Assembly: GCA_037178625.1 (NCBI GenBank)
Contig: JAWZXG010000046.1
Span: 22,625-86,624 of the forward strand
DNA: 64,000 bases
Direction: 5' to 3'
DNA from: Skeletonema tropicum
Taxonomy: Eukaryota; Bacillariophyta; Thalassiosirophyceae; Thalassiosirales; Thalassiosiraceae
Position numbers and translations under genes: made by a program. Below, one piece after another: positions 21,615 through 34,022 of the stretch. Each line of letters starts with the position of its first letter. Position 1 is the stretch's first letter. Below the pieces are notes generated by a model. That model was given only the letters and a program-made list of their open reading frames with translations. It was not told the origin of the DNA and made no database searches.

Positions 21615-22762
21615 CTACAGTAATATTTCCAAAGCAGTGAATAGAAGAGGAGGACGGTGATTGGCATGGCACAGTAGAATGTAGCTTTATCATTGGCATT
21701 GCTCTGTTGATGGCGGTATGTAATTTGAGACGGCCATCTTTGATTTTTGAAGCGGTACCACCTTCTCAGCCGTATCAAAGCAACAACACACGCAGATCAA
21801 AAATTGACAATGGGCCTGATATCTTGTCTCCTACGCCCCTCCCTACGGCCAATGAAGGCGATAAGTGGCGTTTTTGGAAAGCTCTCATTGCGCTCTATCG
21901 ATTAGGCCTGTAATTATCCTGATTGGAGGACTTTCATTTCAATCAATCCGTTCAAAAAAAACAGGTCTAGAAAGTCACCAGTGGCTCTCAATCCGGCTCA
22001 CAGCCACAGCCCGCCCGGAATTTGACGATATGACAACCAATCGAAAGCTCTTTTCAATCTCTTTCTTTATCTCTTTTCGATTAGTACTATCATTTATCAG
22101 CCAACTGAATAATCTAAACATAGCTCGGCAAAGCCCATCGCAAAAAAGCGAAGAACCACTTTTAGTTTTAGTAGTCCAGCCTTGTCCAGACGTTGACAGT
22201 TGACAGTTGACAGTTTGATTGGTTTTGATTGTCCGAAAATCCCAAAGAGCGACCAGTTTCATCAGCCTCACATCATGGACAGTTGGCACGGAAGCATCAA
22301 ACGCTTCGCTGAAGAACGATCACTTAATTCAGTAAAAGATCCAACTACTCACTAACAAGCTCGGGCAAGCCCTCGCACATATACACTGAGCATAGATCAG
22401 CAATTGCTCATCAGTGAACTAAGTTACATGTACCGTCCAATGATAGTTAGATCACTCAGTACCGTCCATGATAATAATCCATTGTGCAACATCAACTTGC
22501 CTCGACTGTGCTCGACATCCTCCGCTTCGCCTCCAGACTTACTACCCAACAATTTTAATGTATTCATTTAATATATTCATTATCAATCTAAGTATGATCC
22601 CCGAACAACATCCGAGGAGGAGGAGGATGTTGATTGACTATTCCTCCTCCTCACCGTCGCCGATGAATGATGATCAACAGTTAGTTAACGCGAACTAGTA
22701 GTTTGAATGATCATCGGAGGTGTCTTCCAAAATACTAGGTTGGATTAATCATCATCATCATC

Positions 22763-25008
22763 GGTGCGGCGTGTGGAGAATGGCGAGTGAGCCGAATGTA
22801 GCGTAATGATATTGAATAAGTAATTCACCGCCGATATGAATTATTACACCACCGCCGATGTTGATGATGGATTGAAGGTCGAGCGAGCGAGACAGTGGAA
22901 GAATGATGCGACAAGGGTCGAAAGTCGAGTGAGACCGGAGGCGAGGGAGATGGAAGTAATGCAAATACTGTCAACGGTACGGTGGTGGAAATAGTGAAGG
23001 AGCGAGTGAGCCGCCAGGCGAGGGAGCTGTTGATTTTTGATTTTGGTATTGCTATGGTATTATTGATAATGATGATATTGAAAATATTATATGGACGATG
23101 GAAGAATTGACGGTGGTGGAGGTAATTCTGTTCATTTTGTTGAAATTTCGAAATTTTGGAGTGTCTTCGGCGCTGGGGATGACTTTCTGGGGTACGGTCA
23201 ATTTAGTTGAGTTGATTGGCAAAGAATCGATATTTGGCCTTGAATAGTACCAATTGATAGAACTCGACGAGAGGATTCAAAATCACTACTCATCTCATTC
23301 ATACGACCAATAGAAGGAGAGGTATGGATGTTTGGATGGGTAGAGTGCGTGGAGTTTAGGTTGGACAAGTGACAAGGAGTGACGCTGAATGACTTCAAGG
23401 GTGCACCGTAAGCTTTCCAGCCACATGAACATCTTCAATCATACTCATTTACTATTTAATCATTATTTTTCATCTAGAGTCGAGGGCACAATTAATCAAC
23501 AAACATTGTTGCCCGAACACCTAACAGTAACATAAAAACTTCTTGATATTCCATTTCTCTCTCCCCTCTACGTTAGTTTTGCGTCCAAAAATTTAAACCT
23601 CTCCTCACGAATCCTCCTCCAAGCCTTCTTGCTAGCTCGTACTTCCTTCTTGATACGTTCCTCTTCCTCACGTTCCTTCTTATTCGGGTCTACGATGCTC
23701 TCGAAGGGTTCCGTAATCCACTCATCCCAAACTGACTTGTCTGCCTCAACCTTCTCATTCGACTTGAGCTTCTTATTCTTTCTATCTTTGCAGCAACTTC
23801 ATCCGCCTCGTCAAGCCTCTTCTGTGCCCGAAGTGCCTGTTCGAGGTACTTGTATAATGTTAATGTAATAGTCTCATGATGGTCCGGTCCAATATCAGGA
23901 GATTGACATCGCAACTTGATGATGTCTGATGATCTTCCATGGTGCTACAGTAATATTAAAGCAGTGAATAGAAGAGGAGGACGGTGATGGCATGGCACAG
24001 TAGAATGTAGCTTTATCATTGCATTGCTCTGTTGATGGCGGTATGTAATTTGAGACGGCCATCTTGATTTTTGAAGCGGTACCACCTTCTCAGCCGTATC
24101 AAAGCACAACACACGCAGATCAAAAAATTGACAATGGCTGATATCTTGTCTCCTACGCGGCCAATGAAGGCGATAAGTGGCGTTTTGGAAAGCTCTCATT
24201 GCGCTCTATCGATTAGGCCTGTAATTATCCTGATTGGAGGACTTTCATTCAATCAATCCGTTCAAAAAACAGGTCTAGAAAGTCACCAGTGGCTCTCAAT
24301 CCGGCTCCACAGCCACAGCCCGAATTTGACGATATGACAACCAATCGAAAGCTCTTTTCAATCTCTTTCGATTAGTACTATCATTCAGCCAACTGAATAA
24401 TCTAAACATAGCTCGGGCAAAGCCCTCGCAAAAAAGCGACCACTTTAGTCAGCCTTGTCCAGACAGTTGACAGTTGACAGTTGACAGTTGACAGTTGATT
24501 GGTCGAAAATCCAAAGAGCGACCAGTTCAATCAGCCTCACATCATGACAGTTGGCACGGAAGCATCAAACGCTTCGCTGAAGAACGATCACTTAATTCAG
24601 TAAGATCCAACTACTCACTGCTCGGGCAAAGCCCTCGCACAATACACTGAGCATAGATCAGCAATTGCTCATCAGTGAACTAAGTTACATGTACCGTCCA
24701 ATGATAGTTAGATCAACTCAGTACCGTCCATGATAATAATCCATTGTGCAACATCAACTTGCCTCGACTGTGCTCGACATCCTCCGCTTCGCTCCAGACT
24801 TACTACCCAACAATTTAATGTATTCATTTAATATATTCATTATCAATCTAAGTATGATCCCAACAACATCCGAGGAGGAGGAGGATGTTGGATTGACTAT
24901 TCCTCCTCCTCACCGTCGCCGATGATGATGATCAACAGTTAGTTAACGCGAACTAGTAGTTTGGAATGATCATCGGAGGTGTGGTTGGGATTAATCATCA
25001 TCATCATC
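22763..25008. repeat. Array unit 11 (2,246 bp), contains noise seam
   Basis: Noisy only up to about 22934, then abruptly close to consensus with four TTGACAG repeats. The remaining differences are isolated, for example a lost G near 23350 and extra bases near 23537, 23551 and 23577. Confidence 0.96.
23573..23944 (-). pseudogene. TPR-like exon frame, unit 11 (two indels)
   Basis: An extra T near 23578 beside the stop and one missing base near 23776 inside the linker after the TPR-like part. The rest is consensus. Confidence 0.5.
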
Positions 25009-27267
25009 GGCGGCGTGTGGAGAATGGCGAGTGAGCCGAATGTAGCGTAATGATATTGAATAAGTAATTCCACCGCCGATGATGAATTATTACACCACCG
25101 CCGATGTTGATGAATGGATTGAAGGTCGAGCGAAGCGAGACAGTGGAAGAATGATGCGACACAAGTCGAAAGTCGAGTGAGCCGGAGGCGAGGGAGATGG
25201 AAGTAATGCAAATACTGTCAACGGTACGGTGGTGGAAATAGTGAAGGAGCGAGTGAGCCGCCAGGCGAGGGAGCTGTTGATTTTTGATTTTGGTATTGCT
25301 ATGGTATTATTGATAATGATGATATTGAAATATATTATATGGACGATGGAAGAATTGACGGTGGTGGAGGTAATTTCTGTTCATTTTGTTGAAATTTCGA
25401 AATTTTGGAGTGTCTTCGGCGCTGGGGATGACTTTCTGGGGTACGGTCAATTTAGTTGAGTTGATTGGCAAAGAATCGATATTTGGCCTTGAATAGTACC
25501 AATTGATAGAACTCGACGAGAGGATTCAAAATCACTACTCATCTCATTCATACGACCAATAGAAGGAGAGGTATGGATGTTTGGATGGGTAGAGTGCGTG
25601 GGAGTTTAGGTTGGACAAGTGACAAGGAGTGACGCTGAATGACTTCAAGGGTGCACCGTAAGCTTTCCAGCCACATGAACATCTTCAATCATACTCATTT
25701 ACTATTTAATCATTATTTTTCATCTAGAGTCGAGGGCACAATTAATCAACAAACATTGTTGCCCGAACACCTAACAGTAACATAAAACTTCTTGATATTC
25801 ATTTCTCTCTCCCCTCTACGTTAGTTTGCGTCCAAAAATTTAAACCTCTCCTCACGAATCCTCCTCCAAGCCTTTCTTGCTAGCTCGTACTTCCTTCTTG
25901 ATACGTTCCTCTTCCTCACGTTCCTTCTTATTCGGGTCTAACGATGCTCTCGAAGGGTTCCGTAATCCACTCATCCCAAACTGACTTGTCTGCCTCAACC
26001 TTCTCATTCGACTTGAGCTTCTTATTCTCTTCTATCTTTGCAGCAACTTCATCCGCCTCGTCAAGCCTCTTCTGTGCCCGAAGTGCCTGTTCGAGGTACT
26101 TGTATAATGTTAATGTAATAGTCTCATGATGGTCCGGTCCAATATCCAGGAGATTGACATCGCAACTTGATGATGTCTGATGATCTTCCATGGTGCTACA
26201 GTAATATTAAAGCAGTGAATAGAAGAGGAGGACGGTGTGATGGCATGGCACAGTAGAATGTAGCTTTATCATTGCATTGCTCTGTTGATGGCGGTATGTA
26301 ATTTGAGACGGCCATCTTGATTTTTGAAGCGGTACCACCTTCTCAGCCCCGTATCAAAGCACAACACACGCAGATCAAAAATTGACAATGGCTGATATCT
26401 TGTCTCCTACGCGGCCAATGAAGGCGATAAGTGGCGTTTTGGAAAGCCTCTCATTGCGCTCTATCGATTAGGCCTGTAATTATCCTGATTGGAGGACTTT
26501 CATTCAATCAATCCGTTCAAAAAACACAGGTCTAGAAAGTCACCAGTGGCTCTCAATCCGGCTCCACAGCCACAGCCCGAATTTGACGATATGACAACCA
26601 ATCGAAAGCTCTTTTCAATCTCTTTCGATTAGTACTATCATTCAGCCAACTGAATAATCTAAACATAGCTCGGGCAAAGCCCTCGCAAAAAAGCGACCAC
26701 TTTAGTCAGCCTTGTCCAGACAGTTGACAGTTGACAGTTGACAGTTGACAGTTGATTGGTCGAAAATCCCAAAGAGCGACCAGTTCAATCAGCCTCACAT
26801 CATGACAGTTGGCACGGAAGCATCAAACGCTTCGCTGAAGAACGATCACTTAATTCAGTAAGATCCAACTACTCACTGCTCGGGCAAAAGCCCTCGCACA
26901 ATACACTGAGCATAGATCAGCAATTGCTCATCAGTGAACTAAGTTACATGTACCGTCCAATGATAGTTAGATCAACTCAGTACCGTCCATGATAATAATC
27001 CATTGTGCAACATCAACTTGCCTCGACTGTGCTCGACATCCTCCGCTTCGCTCCAGACTTACTACCCAACAATTTAATGTATTCATTTAATATATTCATT
27101 ATCAATCTAAGTATGATCCCAACAACATCCGAGGAGGAGGAGGATGTTGGATTGACTATTCCTCCTCCTCACCGTCGCCGATGATGATGATCAACAGTTA
27201 GTTAACGCGAACTAGTAGTTTGGAATGATCATCGGAGGTGTGGTTGGGATTAATCATCATCATCATC
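25009..27267. repeat. Array unit 12 (2,259 bp)
   Basis: Four TTGACAG repeats and scattered insertions of one to three bases, for example near 25160, 25331, 25376, 26236, 26349 and 26887. Confidence 0.96.
25821..26195 (-). pseudogene. TPR-like exon frame, unit 12 (three insertions)
   Basis: Extra bases near 25873, 25940 and 26146. The net gain is three, so both ends are in the original frame but the middle is not. Confidence 0.5.
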
Positions 27268-29517
27268 GGCGGCGTGTGGAGAATGGCGAGTGAGCCGAAT
27301 GTAGCGTAATGATATTGAATAAGTAATTCCACCGCCGATGATGAATTATTACACCACCGCCGATGTTGATGAATGGATTGAAGGTCGAGCGAAGCGAGAC
27401 AGTGGAAGAATGATGCGACAAGTCGAAAGTCGAGTGAGCCGGAGGCCGAGGGAGATGGAAGTAATGCAAATACTGTCAACGGTACGGTGGTGGAAATAGT
27501 GAAGGAGCGAGTGAGCCGCCAGGCGAGGGAGCTGTTGATTTTTGATTTTGGTATTGCTATGGTATTATTGATAATGATGATATTGAAAATATTATATGGA
27601 CGATGGAAGAATTGACGGTGGTGGAGGTAATTCTGTTCATTTTGTTGAAATTTCGAAATTTTGGAGTGTCTTCGGCGCTGGGGATGACTTTCTGGGGTAC
27701 GGTCAATTTAGTTGAGTTGATTGGCAAAGAATCGATATTTGGCCTTGAATAGTACCAATTGATAGAACTCGACGAGAGGATTCAAAATCACTACTCCATC
27801 TCATTCATACGACCAATAGAAGGAGAGGTATGGATGTTTGGATGGGTAGAGTGCGTGGGAGTTTAGGTTGGACAAGTGACAAGGAGTGACGCTGAATGAC
27901 TTCAAGGGTGCACCGTAAGCTTTCCAGCCACATGAACATCTTCAATCATACTCATTTACTATTTAATCATTATTTTTCATCTAGAGTCGAGGGCACAATT
28001 AATCAACAAACATTGTTGCCCGAACACCTAACAGTAACATAACATAAAACTTCTTGATATTCATTTCTCCTCTCCCCTCTACGTTAGTTTGCGTCCAAAA
28101 ATTTAAAACCTCTCCTCACGAATCCTCCTCCAAGCCTTCTTGCTAGCTCGTACTTCCTTCTTGATACGTTCCTCTTCCTCACGTTCCTTCTTATTCGGGT
28201 CTACGATGCTCTCGAAGGGTTCCGTAATCCACTCATCCCAAACTGACTTGTCTGCCTCCAACCTTCTCATTCGACTTGAGCTTCTTATTCTCTTCTATCT
28301 TTGCAGCAACTTCATCCGCCTCGTCAAGCCTCTTCTGTGCCCGAAGTGCCTGTTCGAGGTACTTGTATAATGTTAATGTAATAGTCTCATGATGGTCCGG
28401 TCCAATATCAGGAGATTGACATCGCAACTTGATGATGTCTGATGATCTTCCATGGTGCTACAGTAATATTAAAGCAGTGAATAGAAGAGGAGGACGGTGT
28501 GATGGCATGGCACAGTAGAATGTAGCTTTATCATTGCATTGCTCGTTGATGGCGGTATGTAATTTGAGACGGCCATCTTGATTTTTGAAGCGGTACCACC
28601 TTCTCAGCCGTATCAAAGCACAACACACGCAGATCAAAAATTGACAATGGCTGATATCTTGTCTCCTACGCGGCCAATGAAGGCGATAAGTGGCGTTTTG
28701 GAAAGCTCTCATTGCGCTCTATCGATTAGGCCTGTAATTATCCTGATTGGAGGACTTTCATTCAATCAATTCCGTTCAAAAAACAGGTCTAGAAAGTCAC
28801 CAGTGGCTCTCAATCCGGCTCCACAGCCACAGCCCGAATTTGACGATATGACAACCAATCGAAAGCTCTTTTCAATCTCTTTCGATTAGTACTATCATTC
28901 AGCCAACTGAATAATCTAAACATAGCTCGGGCAAAGCCCTCGCAAAAAAGCGACCACTTTAGTCAGCCTTGTCCAGACAGTTGACAGTTGACAGTTGACA
29001 GTTGATTGGTCGAAAATCCCAAAGAGCGACCAGTTCAATCAGCCTCACATCATGACAGTTGGCACGGAAGCATCAAACGCTTCGCTGAAGAAACGATCAC
29101 TTAATTCAGTAAGATCCAACTACTCACTGCTCGGGCAAAGCCCTCGCACAATACACTGAGCATAGATCAGCAATTGCTCATCAGTGAACTAAGTTACATG
29201 TACCGTCCAATGATAGTTAGATCAACTCAGTACCGTCCATGATAATAATCCATTGTGCAACATCAACTTGCCTCGACTGTGCTCGACATCCTCCGCTTCG
29301 CTCCAGACTTACTACCCAACAATTTAATGTATTCATTTAATATATTCATTATCAATCTAAGTATGATCCCAACAACATCCGAGGAGGAGGAGGATGTTGG
29401 ATTGACTATTCCTCCTCCTCACCGTCGCCGATGATGATGATCAACAGTTAGTTAACGCGAACTAGTAGTTTGGAATGATCATCGGAGGTGTGGTTGGGAT
29501 TAATCATCATCATCATC
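27268..29517. repeat. Array unit 13 (2,250 bp)
   Basis: Three TTGACAG repeats. An ACATA direct duplication near 28037 and single-base insertions near 27447, 27797, 28069 and 29092. Confidence 0.96.
28084..28457 (-). pseudogene. TPR-like exon frame, unit 13 (two insertions)
   Basis: An extra A near 28107 and an extra C near 28259. The TPR-like part (upstream on this strand) is unaffected. Confidence 0.5.
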
Positions 29518-31768
29518 GGCGGCGTGTGGAGAATGGCGAGTGAGCCGAATGTAGCGTAATGATATTGAATAAGTAATTCCACCGCCGATGATGAATTATT
29601 ACACCACCGCCGATGTTGATGAATGGATTGAAGGTCGAGCGAAGCGAGACAGTGGAAGAATGATGCGACAAGTCGAAAGTCGAGTGAGCCGGAGGCGAGG
29701 GAGATGGAAGTAATGCAAATACTGTCAACGGTACGGTGGTGGAAATAGTGAAGGAGCGAGTGAGCCGCCAGGCGAGGGAGCTGTTGATTTTTGATTTTGG
29801 TATTGCTATGGTATTATTGATAATGATGATATTGAAAATATTATAGGACGATGGAAGAATTGACGGTGGTGGAGGTAATTCTGTTCATTTTGTTGAAATT
29901 TCGAAAATTTTGGAGTGTCTTCGGCGCTGGGGATGACTTTCTGGGGTACGGTCAATTTAGTTGAGTTGATTGGCAAAGAATCGATATTTGGCCTTGAATA
30001 GTACCAATTGATAGAACTCGACGAGAGGATTCAAAATCACTACTCATCTCATTCATACGACCAATAGAAGGAGAGGTATGGATGTTTGGATGGGTAGAGT
30101 GCGTGGGAGTTTAGGTTGGACAAGTGACAAGGAGTGACGCTGAATGACTTCAAGGGTGCACCGTAAGCTTTCCAGCCACATGAACATCTTCAATCATACT
30201 CATTTACTATTTAATCATTATTTTTCATCTAGAGTCGAGGGCACAATTAATCAACAAACATTGTTGCCCGAACACCTAACAGTAACATAAAACTTCTTGA
30301 TATTCATTTCTCTCTCCCCTCTACGTTAGTTTGCGTCCAAAAATTTAAACCTCTCCTCACGAATCCTCCTCCAAGCCTTCTTGCTAGCTCGTACTTCCTT
30401 CTTGATACGTTCCTCTTCCTCACGTTCCTTCTTATTCGGGTCTACGAATGCTCTCGAAGGGTTCCGTAATCCACTCATCCCAAACTGACTTGTCTGCCTC
30501 AACCTTCTCATTCGACTTGAGCTTCTTAATTCTCTTCTAATCTTTGCAGCAACTTCATCCGCCTCGTCAAGCCTCTTCTGTGCCCGAAGTGCCTGTTCGA
30601 GGTACTTGTATAATGTTAATGTATATAGTCTCATGATGGTCCGGTCCAATATCAGGAGATTGACATCGCAACTTGATGATGTCTGATGATCTTCCATGGT
30701 GCTACAGTAATATTAAAGCAGTGAATAGAAGAGGAGGACGGTGATGGCATGGCACAGTAGAATGTAGCTTTATCATTGCATTGCTCTGTTGATGGCGGTA
30801 TGTAATTTGAGACGGCCATCTTGATTTTTTGAAGCGGTACCACCTTCTCAGCCGTATCAAAGCACACAACACACGCAGATCAAAAATTGACAATGGCTGA
30901 TATCTTGTCTCCTACGCGGCCAATGAAGGCGATAAGTGGCGTTTTGGAAAGCTCTCATTGCGCTCTATCGATTAGGCCTGTAATTATCCTGATTGGAGGA
31001 CTTTCATTCAATCAATCCGTTCAAAAACAGGTCTAGAAAGTCACCAGTGGCTCTCAATCCGGCTCCACAGCCACAGCCCGAATTTGACGATATGACAACC
31101 AATCGAAAGCTCTTTTCAATCTCTTTCGATTAGTACTATCATTCAGCCAACTGAATAATCTAAACATAGCTCGGGCAAAGCCCTCGCAAAAAAGCGACCA
31201 CTTTAGTCAGCCTTGTCCAGACAGTTGACAGTTGACAGTTGACAGTTGACAGTTGATTGGTCGAAAATTCCCAAAGAGCGACCAGTTCAATCAGCCTCAC
31301 ATCATGACAGTTGGCACGGAAGCATCAAACGCTTCGCTGAAGAACGATCACTTAATTCAGTAAGATCCAACTACTCACTGCTCGGGCAAAGCCCTCGCAC
31401 AATACACTGAGCATAGATCAGCAATTGCTCATCAGTGAACTAAGTTACATGTACCGTCCAATGATAGTTAGATCAACTCAGTACCGTCCATGATAATAAT
31501 CCATTGTGCAACATCAACTTGCCTCGACTGTGCTCGACATCCTCCGCTTCGCTCCAGACTTACTACCCAACAATTTAATGTATTCATTTAATATATTCAT
31601 TATCAATCTAAGTATGATCCCAACAACATCCGAGGAGGAGGAGGATGTTGGATTGACTATTCCTCCTCCTCACCGTCGCCGATGATGATGATCAACAGTT
31701 AGTTAACGCGAACTAGTAGTTTGGAATGATCATCGGAGGTGTGGTTGGGATTAATCATCATCATCATC
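29518..31768. repeat. Array unit 14 (2,251 bp)
   Basis: Four TTGACAG repeats. Two bases lost near 29846, and insertions near 29905, 30447, 30529, 30539, 30624, 30867 and 31269. Confidence 0.96.
30326..30701 (-). pseudogene. TPR-like exon frame, unit 14 (frame broken)
   Basis: Extra bases near 30447, 30529, 30539 and 30625 shift the frame through the middle. The charged tail is restored at the stop-proximal end, so a 123-codon chimeric frame remains open. Confidence 0.5.
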
Positions 31769-34022
31769 GGCGGCGTGTGGAGAATGGCGAGTGAGCCGAA
31801 TGTAGCGTAATGATATTGAATAAGTAATTCCACCGCCGATGATGAATTATTACACCACCGCCGATGTTGATGAATGGATTGAAGGTCGAGCGAAGCGAGA
31901 CAGTGGAAGAATGATGCGACAAGTCGAAAGTCGAGTGAGCCGGAGGCGAGGGAGATGGAAGTAATGCAAATACTGTCAACGGTACGGTGGTGGAAATAGT
32001 GAAGGAGCGAGTGAGCCGCCAGGCGAGGGAGCTGTTGATTTTTGATTTTGGTATTGCTATGGGTATTATTGATAATGATGATATTGAAAATATTATATGG
32101 ACGATGGAAGAATTGACGGTGGTGGAGGTAATTCTGTTCATTTTGTTGAAATTTCGAAATTTTGGAGTGTCTTCGGCGCTGGGGATGACTTTCTGGGGTA
32201 CGGTCAATTTAGTTGAGTTGATTGGCAAAGAATCGATATTTGGCCTTGAATAGTACCAATTGATAGAACTCGACGAGAGGATTCAAAATCACTTACTCAT
32301 CTCATTCATACGACCAATAGAAGGAGAGGTATGGATGTTTGGATGGGTAGAGTGCGTGGGAGTTTAGGTTGGACAAGTGACAAGGAGTGACGCTGAATGA
32401 CTTCAAGGGTGCACCGTAAGCTTTCCAGCCACATGAACATCTTCAATCATACTCATTTACTATTTAATCATTATTTTTCATCTAGAGTCGAGGGCACAAT
32501 TAATCAACACAAACATTGTTGCCCGAACACCTAACAGTAACATAAAACTTCTTGATATTCATTTCTCTCTCCCCTCTACGTTAGTTTGCGTCCAAAAATT
32601 TAAACCTCTCTCCTCACGAATCCTCCTCCAAGCCTTCTTGCTAGCTCGTACTTCCTTCTTGATACGTTCCTCTTCCTCACGTTCCTTCTTATTCGGGTCT
32701 ACGATGCTCTCGAAGGGTTCCGTAATCCACTCATCCCAAACTGACTTGTCTGCCTCAACCTTCTCATTCGACTTGAGCTTCTTATTCTCTTCTATCTTTG
32801 CAGCAACTTCATCCGCCTCGTCAAGCCTCTTCTGTGCCCGAAGTGCCTGTTCGAGGTACTTGTATAATGTTAATGTAATAGTCTCATGATGGTCCGGTCC
32901 AATATCAGGAGATTGACATCGCAACTTGATGATGTCTGATGATCTTCCATGGTGCTACAGTAATATTAAAGCAGTGAATAGAAGAGGAGGACGGTGATGG
33001 CATGGCACAGTAGAATGTAGCTTTATCATTGCATTGCTCTGTTGATGGCGGTATGTAATTTGAGACGGCCATCTTGATTTTTGAAGCGGTACCACCTTCT
33101 CAGCCGTATCAAAGCACAACACACGCAGATCAAAAATTGACAATGGCTGATATCTTGTCTCCTACGCGGCCAATGAAGGCGATAAGTGGCGTTTTGGAAA
33201 GCTCTCATTGCGCTCTATCGATTAGGCCTGTAATTATCCTGATTGGAGGACTTTCATTCAATCAATCCGTTCAAAAACAGGTCTAGAAAGTCACCAGTGG
33301 CTCTCAATCCGGCTCCACAGCCACAGCCCGAATTTGACGATATGACAACCAATCGAAAGCTCTTTTCAATCTCTTTCGATTAGTACTATCATTCAGCCAA
33401 CTGAATAATCCTAAACATAGCTCGGGCAAAGCCCTCGCAAAAAAAGCGACCACTTTAGTCAGCCTTGTCCAGACAGTTGACAGTTGACAGTTGACAGTTG
33501 ACAGTTGATTGGTCGAAAATCCCAAAGAGCGACCAGTTCAATCAGCCTCACATCATGACAGTTGGCACGGAAGCATCAAACGCTTCGCTGAAGAACGATC
33601 ACTTAATTCAGTAAGATCCAACTTACTCACTGCTCGGGCAAAGCCCTCGCACAATACACTGAGCATAGATCAGCAATTGCTCATCAGTGAACTAAGTTAC
33701 ATGTACCGTCCAATGATAGTTAGATCAACTCAGTACCGTCCATGATAATAATCCATTGTGCAACATCAACTTGCCTCCGACTGTGCTCGACATCCTCCGC
33801 TTCGCTCCAGACTTACTACCCAACAATTTAATGTATTCATTTAATATATTCATTATCAATCTAAGTATGATCCCAACAACATCCGAGGAGGAGGAGGATG
33901 TTGGATTGACTATTCCTCCTCCTCACCGTCGCCGATGATGATGATCAACAGTTAGTTAACGCGAACTAGTAGTTTGGAATGATCATCGGAGGTGTGGTTG
34001 GGATTAATCATCCATCATCATC
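31769..34022. repeat. Array unit 15 (2,254 bp)
   Basis: Four TTGACAG repeats. Insertions near 32062, 32294, 32508, 32610, 33411, 33623, 33777 and 34012. Confidence 0.96.
32559..32954 (-). CDS. TPR-like exon frame, unit 15 (altered C-terminus)
   Basis: Open throughout, but a 2-base CT gain in the CTCTC run near 32610 replaces the last seven residues with about 15 unrelated ones and moves the stop to 32559. Possibly a sequencing slip in a dinucleotide run. Confidence 0.45.
   Translation of the reverse strand, partial: HHGRSSDIIKLRCQSPDIGPDHHETITLTLYKYLEQALRAQKRLDEADEVAAKIEENKKLKSNEKVEADKSVWDEWITEPFESIVDPNKKEREEEERIKKEVRASKKAWRRIREERGLNFWTQTNVEGREK

Larger units (their letters stand above)
20365..22762. 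repeat. Array unit 10 (2,398 bp), very noisy
   Basis: Three TTGACAG repeats. Bursts of G (20461-20479), T (21072-21081) and A (21514-21529). The last 40 bp contain a non-repeat insertion near 22724-22738. Confidence 0.95.
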
